From the NCBI GenBank assembly GCA_017551675.1, contig JAFZLC010000038.1, forward strand, positions 1 to 64,000: DNA of 64,000 nucleotides, written 5' to 3'. Below, piece after piece: positions 43,410-59,400 of the stretch. The stretch comes from Paludibacteraceae bacterium. Its GTDB lineage: Bacteria > Bacteroidota > Bacteroidia > Bacteroidales > Paludibacteraceae. Below the pieces are notes generated by a model. That model worked only from the letters and a program-made list of their open reading frames with translations. It ran no database searches and was not told where the DNA came from. Position numbers and translations under genes: made by a program. Position 1 is the stretch's first letter, and each line of letters starts with the position of its first letter.

Positions 43410-44323
43410 AAAAGAGATTACTGACCATACTATTTGTACTTGGTTGTCTGTTCTCCGCAACAGCGCAACAAGATTTCTTTTTCACACAACAGACATTTTC
43501 CAGAGGGAACATAAACCCTGCAGGTGTAGGAAACACGGGCGATGTGGACCTGTTTTTGTTCGGACGATTACAATGGCTGGGAGTCGACAACGCACCTCAC
43601 ACAATGCTATTCAACGCGACCAATTATTTCCAGAAAATTCAATCTGGCATTGGGCTGACGGTCTCACACGACGCCATTGGTATTGGGCATAGCACCACTG
43701 AGATAAAAGGAGAATACTCCTATCAAATAGACCTGAATCCACGATGGATTCTCTCCATGGGAGTATCCGCAGGAATCTTTCTTGGCATTTACGACCCGAC
43801 GGCCAACACATTGGAAAACGAAGGCGAACGAAGGCATATCGACCTACCAACAGAGAAAGAGCAAGTATTATCACCCGATTTCAATATAGGATTCGAGCTC
43901 AACTCCATGAATTGGACCTTTGGAGTATCATGTACCCACATACAAAACAACAAGTCCACCTCCTACTCCTCCGACAGACATTTTTACGGGTATGCCATTC
44001 GAACACAAAAAATCAATACAAATTGGGACATCATGATTGATTTAGGATACATGAATCGAAACAAGGTTCACTTGGCAGATTTAGGACTATTAGCATTTTA
44101 TCACCGACTTTTTTGGGGTGGAATGTCATGGAGACCCGACCTTGTAAACGGATGCAACCCTTCCTATTTGTCAGCCATGTTAGGATTTGAGTATCAAATA
44201 TTTAGATTTGGATATGTATATGAATGCGGATTAGGAAGCAACAGCACACTACCAAGCAACACACATGAAGTAATATTATCCTTCCGAATTCCAAAAAACA
44301 AAAACATCTCAAAAATTGACTAA
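43406..44323 (+). CDS. PorP/SprF-family type IX secretion membrane protein
   Basis: PorP/SprF proteins are outer-membrane barrels of the T9SS. In Flavobacterium johnsoniae SprF is required for export of the giant adhesin SprB, and SprF-like partners serve proteins with type B sorting domains. The 305-residue protein has a signal peptide ending ATAQQDFFFTQQ, the diagnostic NPAGVGNTGDVDLFLFGRLQW near residues 37-57, and a barrel ending HEVILSFRIPKNKN. It overlaps the OmpA-family gene by four bases and is followed after 149 bases by the giant repeat gene, the expected export client. Confidence 0.92.
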   Translation: MKKRLLTILFVLGCLFSATAQQDFFFTQQTFSRGNINPAGVGNTGDVDLFLFGRLQWLGVDNAPHTMLFNATNYFQKIQSGIGLTVSHDAIGIGHSTTEIKGEYSYQIDLNPRWILSMGVSAGIFLGIYDPTANTLENEGERRHIDLPTEKEQVLSPDFNIGFELNSMNWTFGVSCTHIQNNKSTSYSSDRHFYGYAIRTQKINTNWDIMIDLGYMNRNKVHLADLGLLAFYHRLFWGGMSWRPDLVNGCNPSYLSAMLGFEYQIFRFGYVYECGLGSNSTLPSNTHEVILSFRIPKNKNISKID

Positions 44324-44472
44324 TATCAATTTTTTACCTATTCCCAAACAAACACTAAGAAAAATTTACAATCATTAACAAATATTAGGATAAGATAGAA
44401 AAAAGGGTTACCTTTATAGTTAAAATCCATAATAGGGTTAATTGCATCTAACCTATTAAAAGATAGAAGATT

Positions 44473-47400
44473 ATGAAACAAGCAAACTTAGAAAAGAAAA
44501 TACATAGATGTATTTTTGTCGCCATATTATCTTTATTCTGCGCAGGAAACCTTAACGCGAAGAATGAGGACACCCCGAATCTAGACTTTTCGTTTGGATC
44601 ATTTGCCAACTGGGAAAGGTATTACTCATACTTTGGTCCAGCAGATTTCAATGATTTTAACAGTCCGAACATATATACAAATTCCCCATACGCACCATCT
44701 GTAACCAATACAGAAGTATGGACGAGAAAAAACGGAGATGGCGACTCATATTTATGGGAAAGTAGAGCATATTATGGCAAGCACGAGATACACGGAACAT
44801 TTAGCGTAACCACATCACAAGGAAGAGATGTCAACATGTCATCTTGTGACCGTGCATTAAAGAGACTTCCTGATAATTTCAATGCCGCAGGTATTGTAGG
44901 AACCACTTCAACCAATACGGAAATTATATACGACTACTCTTCTCCAGACAAATGGATGCGTAGAGCCATGGCTGAGAAATTAGTCTATCGTTTCCGTGTC
45001 ACCAACAAGAGTACATTGTTGAAACTATGTTTTGCAAGTGTATTGTTTGAGCCTAACACAGACGCAGGAGCACACTTTGGAGACGAGCACCCAGGAATGT
45101 GTTTGAACGTAACAGCAGACAATGGAACGAGAGTTCTACCATGTGGAGAATATTGTGGAGATGCAAGTAGTAATGATAATACACTTGTTGCACTATCAAA
45201 AAACACTGATGGTTCATGTTATTCCGATGCTGGACGTAACAACCTAACCTACAAACCATGGACGACAAACCTATACGACCTAAGAGAATTTGTTGGTTCT
45301 GAAGTTGTTATCGAAGGTTATGTTCACGACTGTTTGCTTGAGTTGTACATTTGTAACGAATGTAATACATGTCACCCTTCAGACAACGGAGTTACCGATT
45401 ACGGAAACGGACGATTGGTTCTTAATTCATGCGACCATTGTGGATCTAGAAACGTAACTGTAAGAAAAAGAGTAATGGCCGGAGGTCACACTGCATATGG
45501 TTACATGACAGGAGAGACCACTGAATTGAGAATAGACGTGGAAAACTGTCCTGATCCCAACGATCCTAACGACAAAGTGAAAATAACCGTTCCTGAAGGA
45601 TTTGGAAAAGGCAATTATGTATGGAAAACTTCCGACGGAGTTAGTTTGATTGACGAATACGGAATGCCATACGACGATCATTATGCTTTCGTAAAACGTG
45701 CTGAGATTCAAGATGTAGATTACATCTGTTCCATAAAGGGAACCAATCCTGATTGTCCTGGCATATCCATATCTACGCGTATTGCCAAAGACCCTATCGT
45801 AATGGATTTCATCAGCAGTAATGCTTGTTATAACTACATCACATTCAACGACAAAACATACATCACGAAGATATTACAAAACGGAACACTCATCGAGCCT
45901 GATACCATACTAAGTTGGTCGTGGGACTACGATGATCACAAAGGACTATCAGGAAATTTGGCAACTTACACAAAAGAACAAGTTGACAATAACGAAGAAC
46001 TTAGAAATCCTCATGGTGAATTCAGATGGACAGACGCCAACCAAGGAAAATACGACATGACCTTGACCGTTGTGACGGCTAAAGGATGTACTCTATCCAT
46101 CGTCAAACCATTCAAAGTACAACCACAACCAGAAATCCAATTGGCAGGTGTAACAGACATCTGTATAAACACGACTTCACAACTACAAGTCACCAACTAT
46201 AACGACCCTAGCAACCGTTATGTCTGGAAAAAATGCAATGGCAATTGCCCTACTGACAGATGTGAAGGTACGTTAGTACAAGACTCTGCAGGATCATCGA
46301 ACAGTGCCTATTTAGACATAGAAGGTGTTTTGAGCAATGCAGGAAAATATTGTGTGGAAATCATTCGTAACGAGGATTTGTTGGAAGGAAACGTTGTAAT
46401 TGGTAGTCAGCAATGTACCTATCACAAAAACTTTGAAGTTAATATAAATAACATTCCGAACTTCAAATTCAAAAATGTTGAAAAGACAAACGGAAGATAT
46501 CAAGTAGACATCTGTAAGGGTCAAACGATAGACCTTGAAATCGACGATTCTCAAAACACTGTAGATGTAAGCAAATACACATGGAGTAACACTCAGAACG
46601 GCAAAAAAATCACCGTTGGTCCTACAGACACTACCGAATACTTAGTAACAGCTATATGCGGATGTAACGTATCCGACAGTATATGGGTGAATGTTAAACC
46701 ATTGCCACAACTTTCCATCGATGGACCTGCGGCCATCTGTCAGAACACCACTACAGAATGGACTGCACAAGGATTGGAAGGAACAGAAGAGAACTCCTAC
46801 ATATGGTATAGAGACGGTAGTCAGTTTAGCACATCAAAGACAATAAGTCTAACCTACTCCGATCCTGGATATTATCAATACACATTAAAGGGTACTAACC
46901 GTTTGAATTGTACCAACACCACGCAGAAACAGCTAACCGTTAGAGCCAATCCAAATCCTAACGTACCTACACCTTCCCCAGTCTGCGAAAACAAGAACGT
47001 TATCATCAACGTATATAACGTCGATTCTTGTCAATGGATAAAAGATGGCGGCAATGTTTATGGAGAGATGTTACACGTACCATCTCAAAGTTCCATCAAC
47101 GAACAGCCTAAATCTTCTGTATACAAACTGAAAACATATGTATTCTATACAGACACATTCTGTACCAAAGAACAGAATATCAATATCACAGTCTACAAGA
47201 TTCCTGAAATTAAAATTACAGGTCCTGATGGAATATGTAAGGGCAAATCTGTCACTTTCGTTGCACAAGACACAGCCGACTATTCACATGATCCTGCACA
47301 TAGTTCAGGTTCACCTTCATATAAGTGGAACGATGTAAACAATACGCAAGGAACTACGTTGACAACAACTCCTGTGGCTACTTCATCTTACACAATCAAC

Positions 47401-50400
47401 TGGAACAATGGTACTTGTACAAGTTCTGCGACAAAGACAGTGGACGTATATGAAAAACCTATTTTCGGTGTAGCACCTATATATCCAAGAGTATGTCCAA
47501 ACACATGGGATACCATCGTAGCAGAACCTAACTTTGCATCATACAGATGGTTCTCTTTAAGATCTGTAGGAGACACTATTTGGCATACACCAAGTGCTGG
47601 AATGGACCCTAACAAACTTGACATAAGAATCACCAACGATATAGATATCTATGTAAAAGTAACCGATGCTAACGGTTGTGAGGGTGAATCAAAAACACAA
47701 GTAACCGTTAAACCGGTTCCTACCATTAGCCACATTGGACCAAACGAAGTATGTGAAGGCTCTCAAATCACTGTTGCTCCAACAGGTGGAGATGCAAACC
47801 AATACTCATGGTCATATAAATATAGGAATGGCACAGAGACTGAAATACCAAATGTAACAGGAACTCTTGTTGATTATCCAGACTGCAATGGATGTGGATT
47901 AGTCACATATACAATATGGGGTACAAAAGATGGATGTAGAAACAGTCACACATTTGACATAGCAATCAAGGAGCAACCTAAGATCACAATAGAAGGTGAC
48001 AGTTCTATTTGTAAAGGTCAAGGTGTTGCTACACTTACAGCCCGAAGCACAGGAACTGCAATTAGCAATTGGAGTTGGACAGGTATGGGTGTCACCTCAA
48101 ACTCCATAAGTGTTACTCCAATCACAGAGCAAACCTATTATGTAGTAGGAAAAGCTGCATCCGGAGGTTGTGACGGACATGCAAGTTTCACTGTAAAAGT
48201 AAACGAACCTCCAATCATAACCATAGAAGATAATGGCCCTATTTGTTCAAAAGACACCATCAGACTGACTGCCACATCCCAATCAGAGCTAGACAGTTGT
48301 GCATGGACTTTCTCATCAGAAGGTACTTTAGAAAATGATTGGATTTCATATGGTCCTAACAAGATTTCCATGAAGACTCCTCTAATGGGAACTACAACCT
48401 TCACGGCGAAAGCATACGATAAAAATCAATGCTACTCTACCAAATCAAAAACGATTATCGTATATCAGAAACCTGAAGTCACAACAGATGCCAAAGATAT
48501 CTGTAGAGGCGATCTAATAAGTATCTCTGCCGATGGTGCAGCATCATACAGATGGATGGATAAAACAGGAATAGTTCTATCAACATCCACTCGATACACA
48601 GACAACTCCTACTCTGACGCAACAGAATACGAAATCTATGTTGAAGGAAAGGAAAATGGTTGTGTGGACACGGCACTTGTCAAATTTAAAATCAACGAGA
48701 AGCCGACAATCACCATTACTGGCCCACACATCTTCTGTCAAGGAGACTCCATCAAGCTAACAGCCACGACAGGCAACGATTCTCTCTATCAATGGAGCAC
48801 TGGAAGCATTGAAAAAACTTTGAGAACGATCGCTACAGGTTCAGTCAACTCTGTCAGTGTCATCGTGACAGACAAGAATGGTTGTTCGGCAGAAAAACCT
48901 CACAACTTCTCGGTTGTCATTCCTCCTAGTATATTTATAGAAGGTCCAAGCAGTATATGTAGCGGACAAACTTATGCTTTAACTGCAAGAGACAGAAACA
49001 ATACAGGCGCTTTAACATATCAATGGTATGTAGGCGAAGAAACCGATAGCAAGAAATACCAAAATCCTAAGGATAACAATTGTTCCGCTGGAGATTGCAA
49101 CGAGATTCATCCTACAACCGAGGAGAACACCAAATATATTGTATCGGGTATGCAAAGTCATACCATAAACAACGAAGTTGCAGTCTGCAAGAGCTCTGCT
49201 GAGATCTTCATCACAGCACATCCTCGTCCTAAGGTTGTTATCGAAGGAAACAATCAGATATGTAACGGTAGTTCAACAAACCTAACGGCATCCGACACAT
49301 CTGACGCCATCATCAAATCTTGGGAATGGTTAGAAGGCACAACAGCCAACAACATAAGCACAACCAACGACACAAAGAGTTATCATAACACAGGTACTCT
49401 AACCAATAGTCAGAAGTACTTTGTCGCTGTTGCCACCTCCACATACGACTGTGTAGGAAATGACACGTTTATTGTCAATGTTCACCCACGTCACACTGTG
49501 GAAATCGTTGGAAAAGACTATGTGTGTGAAGACGGAACAATCCAATTGTCATCCAAAGTATATGACAATGAAAACGCACTTGTTAGCAGCAATAACGTTC
49601 AAGAATACTCATGGTTACCACAAGGAGGTAACAACGCAGAAACCACCGAGATGAGTTTGTCTGGAACAACAACATTCCGACTCAACATCAAAGACCCTAA
49701 CGGATGTGCTGCAACTTCAGATCCTTTTATTGTACAATGGATCAACAAGCCAGTGGTAACCGTCACTCACGATGGAAACAATTGTGCTGGCATCAATGAC
49801 ATCACTATGACAGCAACAGCCAACAAAGAGGCTGGTGCAATAAAGAGCTGGATATGGAATAATAGTGACGGAACTTCTATAGACACAACAGAAGGTAATG
49901 TCAATCCTAAACAATATGACATTCCTATCCTACAAAGAACAACTACTTATCAGGTAATTGCAGAAGACACATTCGGTTGTGTTTCTCTTCCTGAAATACA
50001 TGAAATTGTAATTAATGAAATGCCAGACATCACCATCACTGGTGTTGATCACGCATGTCAGAATAGCACCATTGAATTGACCGCCTCCTCTTCTTCTAAT
50101 GGAAACATCAGATGGATTGACACTGAAGCAAACAATAATGCCAATGCAAATGATTCCATACGTAGAGTAACACTCACCGAGAAGAGACCTTATCAATTTA
50201 TTGCGGGCGTCACCGCTAATGGTTGTACAGCCTATGACACATTAAATGTTACTGTTTATGGCAATCCAACAGTTGTGATTGCTGGTAACAATTACATCTG
50301 TCGTGATGACAATCAAGGTTTAATTTTAACGGCAAACGTCACAAAAGCTTCTGATGACGCAACCATACAACAATACCAATGGAACATTTCAAATGATAAT

Positions 50401-53400
50401 AGTCAATCTATTACGATACGTCCAACAAGCAATTCAACCAAATGTATCGTAACAGTTATCGATGTCAATTCTTGTACCAATAAATACGAGAAAGACATTT
50501 CAGTCATTGAAAATCCAATTCTATACATTAATGGACATACGAATGGAGACACAATCATCTGTCAAGGCAATTCTATACCATTAAAAGCCACCTCAGAGCA
50601 AAACATAACTTCATTCACATGGTTCAAAGATGATACAGAAATAGATGGAAACACATCGAGCAATTTAATATCAGACAATATTTCCAGTCAAACGGTATAT
50701 AGCATAGAAGGAGTATTGCCAGACTATGGTTGTGTTGGAAAGGCTCAATTAACCATAAAGACTAAACCATACCCTACTTTCACTGTCAACGACACATTCT
50801 CTTGTCAGGGATTGACATCCACCATGAAAGCTGTGGGTGATGCTGACTTCTACGAATGGAGTTGGACGAATACTGCAGGTAACGAAGAAACTGCTTCCGG
50901 ATCTATATATTCTGAAATTCTTAATGCAGATCGCGTATATAGAATCAGAGGAACAAAGAATGGTTGTACGACAAATTACCAAACGGCTAATGCCTACGTA
51001 TTGAACAATCCAACCATCGTGGTGAAAAAAGGCGATGTTAATTTTGATTACGAGAATGACACAATCACATTGTGTTATCAAGATAACGCATTATTAAATG
51101 CATCTGGTACAGGAACTACATATACTTGGAATCCATCCACAAACACAGATCCAAATGTCACTATTAGTGCATCTACGGTTGGACTCCAAAAATATTCTGT
51201 TTCTTCATCTCTAACATATAACAATAACAAAACCAAACAAAAAGATCTGACATGTAACTCAACAGCCGTTGTCAATGTATCTGTAAAAGAGCGTCCGAAT
51301 GTGACGTTAAAAGGTCCTGCTACAATATGCCAAAACGAGAAAGTTCAGATCACTGCATCTGGTGCTGACACATATACATGGGCACTTAACAACGTCGCAA
51401 AAGACACAACAGGAGCTTCCTATACAGATAGTTTAACCAGTACTACGACATACAAGGTAGACGGAACCAAAAACGGATGTAGGAGTCTACCTGTAGAGCA
51501 TACCGTAACAGTAAAGAACTCTGTCAACCCAAGTTGGGGTTCTCCAGAAGTTTGTGAAGGCCAAAGTCTTCAAATAACAATCAACGGAGCAACATCCGTA
51601 TATTGGGAAAGAGAAGACGTCTTAACAGGTGCTACCCGTACACTGACGAACGTTCTTCCTACAACCGACGACAATCAATATGCAGAATATGCTATCAAGG
51701 CATATTATAATGGTTGTTCAAAAGACACAACGATCCGAATTAAGATTAACCGAGTTCCAAGCATCACTTTCAATGTTACAAAAAATGGTGTTACAGAGAC
51801 AAATAAGAAAGAGATCAGCATCTGTTTGAACGAGCAAGTAAGTATCGAAGCTGTTGCTGAAGGCGCAAACATAACACGTTGGAACACAGGTGCAACAAAC
51901 ACCGAAGCAATAACTGTAAAACCTCAAACGACAGGTTCCTTCGCATACATTGCACATGCACAAGCAACAGAAAGCAGTTGTGAATCAGAAAACACGTTCA
52001 ACGTAAATGTCAACCCTAACCCTGTCATCACAATCAACGAAAAGACAAATGGAAGTGAAGAAATTTGTCAGGATGCATCATTCAAACTAACCGCAAGTGG
52101 TTCAACCGGATCACACGCCAACCAATACAAATGGGAGTCTAAGTTAGACGACAATGCTAGCTACAACACCTTATATGAGGTAAGTGCAAACAAGACAGAG
52201 CATTCGATTGAAAAGGCATCTCAAAGAACTATCTATAGAGTAACAGGATACAACGACTACTGTTCTAGTACAGCTGTCTTCGATGTAAAGGTAAACAACA
52301 AACCAACCATAGAGTTTGATTACACAAAGGCTTGTGCAGGTCAGTCCAACCCTGTAAGCATAAAAGAGAGTGTCTACGTTCCAACCACTCAATATCAATG
52401 GTCATGGGATGATAGCAACGGAAGAGGTTCTGTCAACAATGCTAAATCTATTACGCAAGCACTCCAAAGCGACCGCAAGTTCCGTGTAAGAGCTACATCA
52501 GACAAAGGATGTAAAAACGCAGACAGCGTCACTGTAGAGGTTTATCCTTTACCTGTGTTCACAGTATCAAACGACACATCAATCTGTGCCGGAGGTGAAG
52601 CTACTCTCCATGTCTCAAGCGAATCAAATTACACATTCTCATGGAACCAAGGATTGGGTGCTCCTGATGCAAATAAAAATGTTATAACAAGACCTACATC
52701 AACCACCAAATACAAAGCGAAAGCAACGGATGGAAACCAATGTTCTGCAGAGAAAGAGGTCACTGTTACCGTCAATACGTTGCCTATCGTTCAGATCATT
52801 CAAAAAGGTGCAACTTGTGTTGGAAACAATGTTACGTTACAAGCTACCATTCTTAACTCAACAGGAAATGACAGTTTGAACTGGTATAGGAAGAACGGCA
52901 ACTCATTAGATATTGTCAGAACAAATAATGACAAATATGAATTCACAGTAACAGAAGACATGACTGCTGTTACAATGATGGTGGAAGCATTCAACGCCGC
53001 AAGATGTGTTAAGACAGAAAATCATCAAATAAAGAAGGTTGACAAACCTAGCATCCAAATTTTAGGTGACAAAAATTGTGATGGTACGGAAGACATTGTG
53101 AGACTATCAGGTGCCGATCGTTACACATGGGTATCTGAAGACAGCATTGTTGCTAACTCACTCCCTATTATCTTCAAGAAGGAAAATGAAAGTCACGAAT
53201 ACAAGATTCATGTAGAATCAGGTATATGTGTCTCTGATACCTCTTTCCACATCACAGTTTACGATCTTCCAAAAGTCAATTCTGCTAATAGCACAATATG
53301 TCTAAACGACAGTTTGATATTAACTGCATGCGCACCAAACGACGATTTAACATATCAGTGGAATACAGGTGACAATAACAATAAAAATGCAGTAACTGTC

Positions 53401-56400
53401 TATGCAACGACACGTAAGAAACAGATTTACACGGTTACTGTAAAAGACCAAAACAACTGTAGAAACAAAGGTGTCTTTGAAGTAAGTGTATTCAACGCAA
53501 CTAACCTTCCTATAGAAGGATTAAGTGAAGCGTGTGTGAACGATAAGGTCAAGCTCACTGCAACAGTTCCTACATCTGCCACTTATACTGATTTCCAATG
53601 GTACAGAATCAAGAACAATGACACGACCAAAATAGATGGTGCTACAACAAAAGTTTTAGAAGAGACAATTCTAGAATCAACAGTTTACATGCTAACCTTC
53701 AAGGATGAGCATGGTTGTGAGAACTCTTCTACTAAAGAGGTCAAAGCAAAAGATTTGCCTCATATCAGTGTCTCTACACCAAGTATCTGTTACGGCGAAA
53801 AAGCAATTATATCTGTTGACAGAGCAAACAGTGTAGCCGACTATTATACATGGCCAGACAATTCAGAGAACAACTTCTCTTGGGAATCAAGCGACGGATT
53901 AAAGAAAGATTCAACTTTCAAGTTCTCTGCTTCACTAAATGGATGTAAGGTCAACAGTTCCGTTGTCATCTCTCCAAAAGTTAAACCTGAAATTAAGATA
54001 ACGAACATAAACAATGTTGAATGGATTGCAGGAACAGACTCCACTGTATGTCCGAACACAAGAATTGTTCTCAATGCAATTGACACAACAGAAGAGCCAA
54101 ACGTTGCAGTCGGCGAGGAAACCTCATTCGTATGGAGTGGAAACGCAGGATCTCCTGTGACAACAGCCTCCATGACCGACTATCCTGTCAGCCAGACCAC
54201 ATATCAAGTGACAGCAACCAACCAATATGGTTGTGTCAACACAGCATCTAGAACAATTAAGGTCTACACTCCTCAACCACTCACAATTACAGGAGTACCT
54301 GCCATCTGTGAGAATGACTCTGTCACTTTGACAACTGACGGAACTGGCGTTCTATCTTGGACAATCCAACCTGCAAATGCAAACAGCACATTCAATCCTG
54401 AAAATGCTGTAACCATCAAAGACTGTGAGGCTGGAACCATCACAGTTTCTGTTGCCGGACAAGACGAACATCAATGTCCTTCCAATTCAAACGAATTCAA
54501 GGTTGTTGTCGTAAAACGTCCAGAACTTACGATCACACCTTTGACGAGAAATGTTTGTAAGGGATCCTCTATAAAGTTAACTGCTAATGGAGGTCCAGGT
54601 GTTGCTATTCAATGGGATGGTAAAAACAGAGGACTCTTGGATAACACCTATACACCAGAAGTTGCAGGTCCATCCGAGCTAACTGTTAGAGGTTATTATG
54701 TATCCAACGGCATTGAATGTCAAACGGATTCAACCATTACTATCAATGCATTTGCATTACCTACCTTCGAGATAACGGGTAATGACGTTTGTCAAGGTGA
54801 CACTGCTGTTTTGCAAGTTGCCAACGCAGCTAACTTCCGTTCCATTCGATGGATCGGTCATTCAGAGAATGAGAACCCAATAGAAGTTACTAAGTCTGGA
54901 AACTATAGTGTAACAGTCACCGACAACAACGGATGTGTCAAAGACAGCAGCAAAGCGATTGAAGTTCATCCAAATCCATCTTTTGTCATAATACGTAAAG
55001 ATGATATTACCGATAATACAGTATGTAACGGAGAGACTGTCACTCTTGAAGCTGTAGGTAGTGGATACTCATTCGAATGGTTCAACGGCAGCAGTTCATT
55101 AAATGCAACTACAACCGCAAACGGAAGCAGCATAACTCCAACCATAACAGCTGACGATACATTCACAGCCAAAGCTTCGAAAGTGATTACTGCAAACTTA
55201 ACCTGTCACTCTGAAAAAGATTACGAGGTTAAGGTAGCACCTATACCAAGTTTCCAAATCAAACCAACAAATGTATGTAAAGGTCAACATGCACGTGTTA
55301 GCCTTACAGTCAATACAAGTGGAACATCATTTGTATGGAAATGGACGGAAGGTGGAACCGAGAAATCTCAAACTGGTTCTTACGTTGACTTCAACAATGT
55401 CACCGAGACACGAAACTTCTCTGTAATAGGTACATTAGGTCATTGTACAAATACAATAGCTGGTTCTATCACACCAAAAGAACTTCCTGTGATAACCAAC
55501 ATCAATCCATTTGCGATGTGTATCAACGAAACGGAAACGGTAACGATAACGGCATCCGATCCTAACAATACGAATTCGCTTACCTATTCATGGACAGCCG
55601 ACAGAGATGGAAGTAGTATGTCGATTTCTGAAAATGAATTAACCATCAAGCCTACTCAAACTGGTGTTAGAACCTATACATCAAAAGTCACTGACGGCTT
55701 TGAATGTTTCAGTACCATGCCAATTAGAGTAACGGTTAATCCACTTCCAACCATCAACATTGCTGGCGATACAAGCGTATGTGCTGACGTGGAAAACAAT
55801 GTGTACTTATATGTTAGAGGTAACAGAAACGTCACATGGTATGAATTCGATGGAACGAAAGAGGACAAAAAAGGTGATCGTATATGCACAGACACTTTGA
55901 AGAGAACCATTTCAAGCAACACTAAATATGTGATTGAAGTGAACGAGACAAACAACGACAAGGTTTGTTCAAAATCACAAGTTGTCGAAGTCACTACGAA
56001 GCAAAATCCTTCTGTTCAAATATACGGTAACAAGCCTGTATGTTTAGGCAACTCATTAGATTTGACTGTATTGGGTAATTCTGGCGGTAAGATTCTTGCT
56101 AGTCCTACCAACGAATATGAAAGAACTTCATCACCTATTACAGTAACGTTGACACCAACTGAAACAAAAGATTATACAATATACTTAGAGTCTTCAGAAG
56201 GATGTCCATTTAATAAAGTTGTTCCTATTGAAACACATGCAATTCCTTATGTAACCATTGAAGGTGAAAGGAATGGTGAATCCACAATCTGTTACAACAC
56301 AGAGATTCCTCTACATGCAGCAGGTAAAGTACAGACTGGAAATGGAGAGATTGATGTAACAGACTTCAAATGGAACAATGGAATCACTTCAGATGTAAAC

Positions 56401-59400
56401 GCAGTGAAACCATTGATACAAACCAAATACTATGTTGTTGGTACAGAAAACGGATGTTCCGATACAGCATGGCATACAGTTAAAATTCAAGCTTTACCTG
56501 CCATCACTTTGGAAGGCAATGAGAAAGCTTGTGTTGACTCTTTTGATTACATTACGATTACTGATTATGAGCCTAATTACAATTACGTATGGTCTCCTAA
56601 TCCAGAGTCAATCTCAAACGGGAAAGCAAAGGTTGAGATTAAAGAAGGTGTTAATAGCTACACTGTTAATGTAACTGACAATACACAATACCACTGTACG
56701 AACCAGGCTACATATACGATTAGGTCGAAAGCCAACCCTACTATAACCATCACAGGTAACGAGCAGGTTTGTTTGAATGGCAAGATCACATTAACAGCCT
56801 TCTCTAGCCTATCTGGTTCAACGTATGAGTGGTATAAGAATGGTGATGCTACAGGTACGACAACCAATACCCTACTTCAAATTGTAGACGGAGAGAACAA
56901 TATCACCGTGAAAGTAACGAAGGACGGATGTAGTAATGATACAACTTTCAAAACGAAATACTACGATCTTCCATCTATTGCAATAACGGCTGATAAAGAC
57001 ACAATCTGTTATAACACAGCAACCAATCTTGTAGTTACTCCAACTGGCACAGAGCCATTCAGCTATAATTGGAAGAGCAACTACGTTACAACAGTTGATC
57101 AACAAAGCACACAAACCTATAGATTAACTAACACGACATCTCCATACTCCTTCGAGGTAGAGGTGACAGATGGTCATAATTGTGTAAACAGCAAGTCTAT
57201 TCCAATTGTTGTTCAAGCTAATCCTAACGTTTCAATCACAGGAGACAAGAGTGTTTGTGATGGTACAGTAGCAAGATTAAACGCAAACGGTGCCGTAACC
57301 TATGAATGGAGTACAGGCGAGACTACCGCATCAATAAGTTCAGTCATCACATCCGACAGTTCATTCTATGTTATAGGAACCGACAAATACGGATGTGAAG
57401 GCCGTTCAAAGGTATTCACTGTTACTAAGAAAAACAATCCAACATTGTTCTTCTCTGGTTCTCGTGAGATCTGTAAAGGACAATCAATCACCATCACCGT
57501 CTCTGGAGCTGGCGCAAGTGATAGCAACTACCAATGGTATTACGACTCCGAGAATCCAACAGCAGAAGCTATCTACACCAACCATCGTCAATTATCACCA
57601 GCAAACGATGCTCAATACAAGATATTGGCAACGTTGAATGGTTGTAAGACTGACTCAACCATAGGAATAAAGGTAAATGAGAATCCAACCATAACGATTG
57701 TAGCAGAACAAAATTCAATTGTTTCTAATGATGGAAACACTGCCTTCATTTGTGAAGGTGACTCCATCCAATTGACAGCTCAAACATCTGCGGATGTCTC
57801 ATCTTACAACTGGAGCAACAACAAGATGACAGAAAACATTGAAGTGTCTCCAACTGCAGAATTAACAGAATATTCTATTATTGTACGAAATGGCAATCAA
57901 TGTTCGGCTAAAGACACCTTCTATGTCAAAGTAAACAAGAAACCTATTGTTGACATTGCATACCCAGAAGCCGTATGTCTTGGTGGAGAGGTTGTAGTGA
58001 GAGCAACCGACATCCCTGGCTATCCAGAACCAGATAGTTATAGTTGGACATTCGACAATAGTCCAATTAGTGGAAGCGTTGATTCCTTCAAGACAACCAT
58101 TATCACAAATGGCATTCACGAAATCCAATTGAGAACTCAGAAAACAGAAAACGACAAGACCTGTTATTATGAGAAAGAAGTTTCAATTGACACGAAGGCC
58201 AACCCAACATTCACTGCTGCACCAAAAGATGAAGATTTGTGTCACAATCAATTTGTCACAATTCAAATCAGCAATAGTGATGCCGACTATTATATTTGGC
58301 CAGACTCTTCAAGAACTTCAGCAAGATCATGGACAGAGTCTATTGCTCAAGAAGCATCTGATTCTCCTATACACTACGGTGTAAAAGGATTTAAGCAATA
58401 CTTGCTTAGAAACGGTGTGTTAACCTGTTCAGACAGTGTATTTGTCGATGTCACCATTCACGAACGTCCACAAGTAAAAATCGATGGACCTGTCGCATTG
58501 TGTACGGCAACGACAACAGTAATTTCAGTAAAAGAGCTTGACAATTCAGTCATTCCAAATGGAAAATACAATTATTACTGGAGTACAGGAGCTACCACAA
58601 ATGCAATTACTGTTTCCGCACCTACAGAGCCTGTCACCTACACAGTTATGGTAACAGACAATACCACAACATGTGACACCACACTTTCTTATTCATTAAG
58701 CAGTTTCACCAACCCTACATTTAATGTGGCTGGAAGTGACGGTGTTTATTGCGAGGGAGACGAAGCAGAATTCAGCATCGAGGGAGGTAACAACATTCAA
58801 TCCATCGTATGGAAAGATGCAGACAAAGACTCTACATTAGGAACTGGTGAAACTTTGAAACAGATCGCATCATCCAACAATGTGAACATAGAGGTGACTA
58901 TCCTTACAACAGATGGTTGTAATGTTAGCAAGACCTTCACGTTCAACACCAAGCCAAAACCAACATTGACAGTTACCGCTCCAGATTATGTATGTAAAGG
59001 TTCTACAGCCACCATCAAAATAACAGGAGCGAACAACTATTACTGGGATAAATACCCTGACCTTCACACTGGTAATTTATCACTTACTCTAAAACGTCTT
59101 ACCGGTTTTCATGTCAAAGGTGAGGTTAATGGATGTTACAAAGACACCTTTATCGAGATTGGTGTATATTCAGGAACTCCAGTATCAATCGCAGCAAGCG
59201 ACGAAGATGGAAATCCTATCCGTATCTCAGCCTCTCATAAAGCCGAAATATGTTATGGAGAAAAAATTACACTCACAGCGTCAGGTCCTAACATGACAAG
59301 TTATTTGTGGGAAAACATTCTGGATGGTGATACATCAACAATTACAAAACAACCTCTTGAGCAAACACGTTTCACGGTTGAAGGAACAGACAAAAATGGA

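Noticed and set aside
53844-54173. 109-codon and many other minus-strand frames inside 44473-64000
   Set aside because: All are antisense to the giant frame, whose module pattern continues without break across them; they arise from its codon composition.
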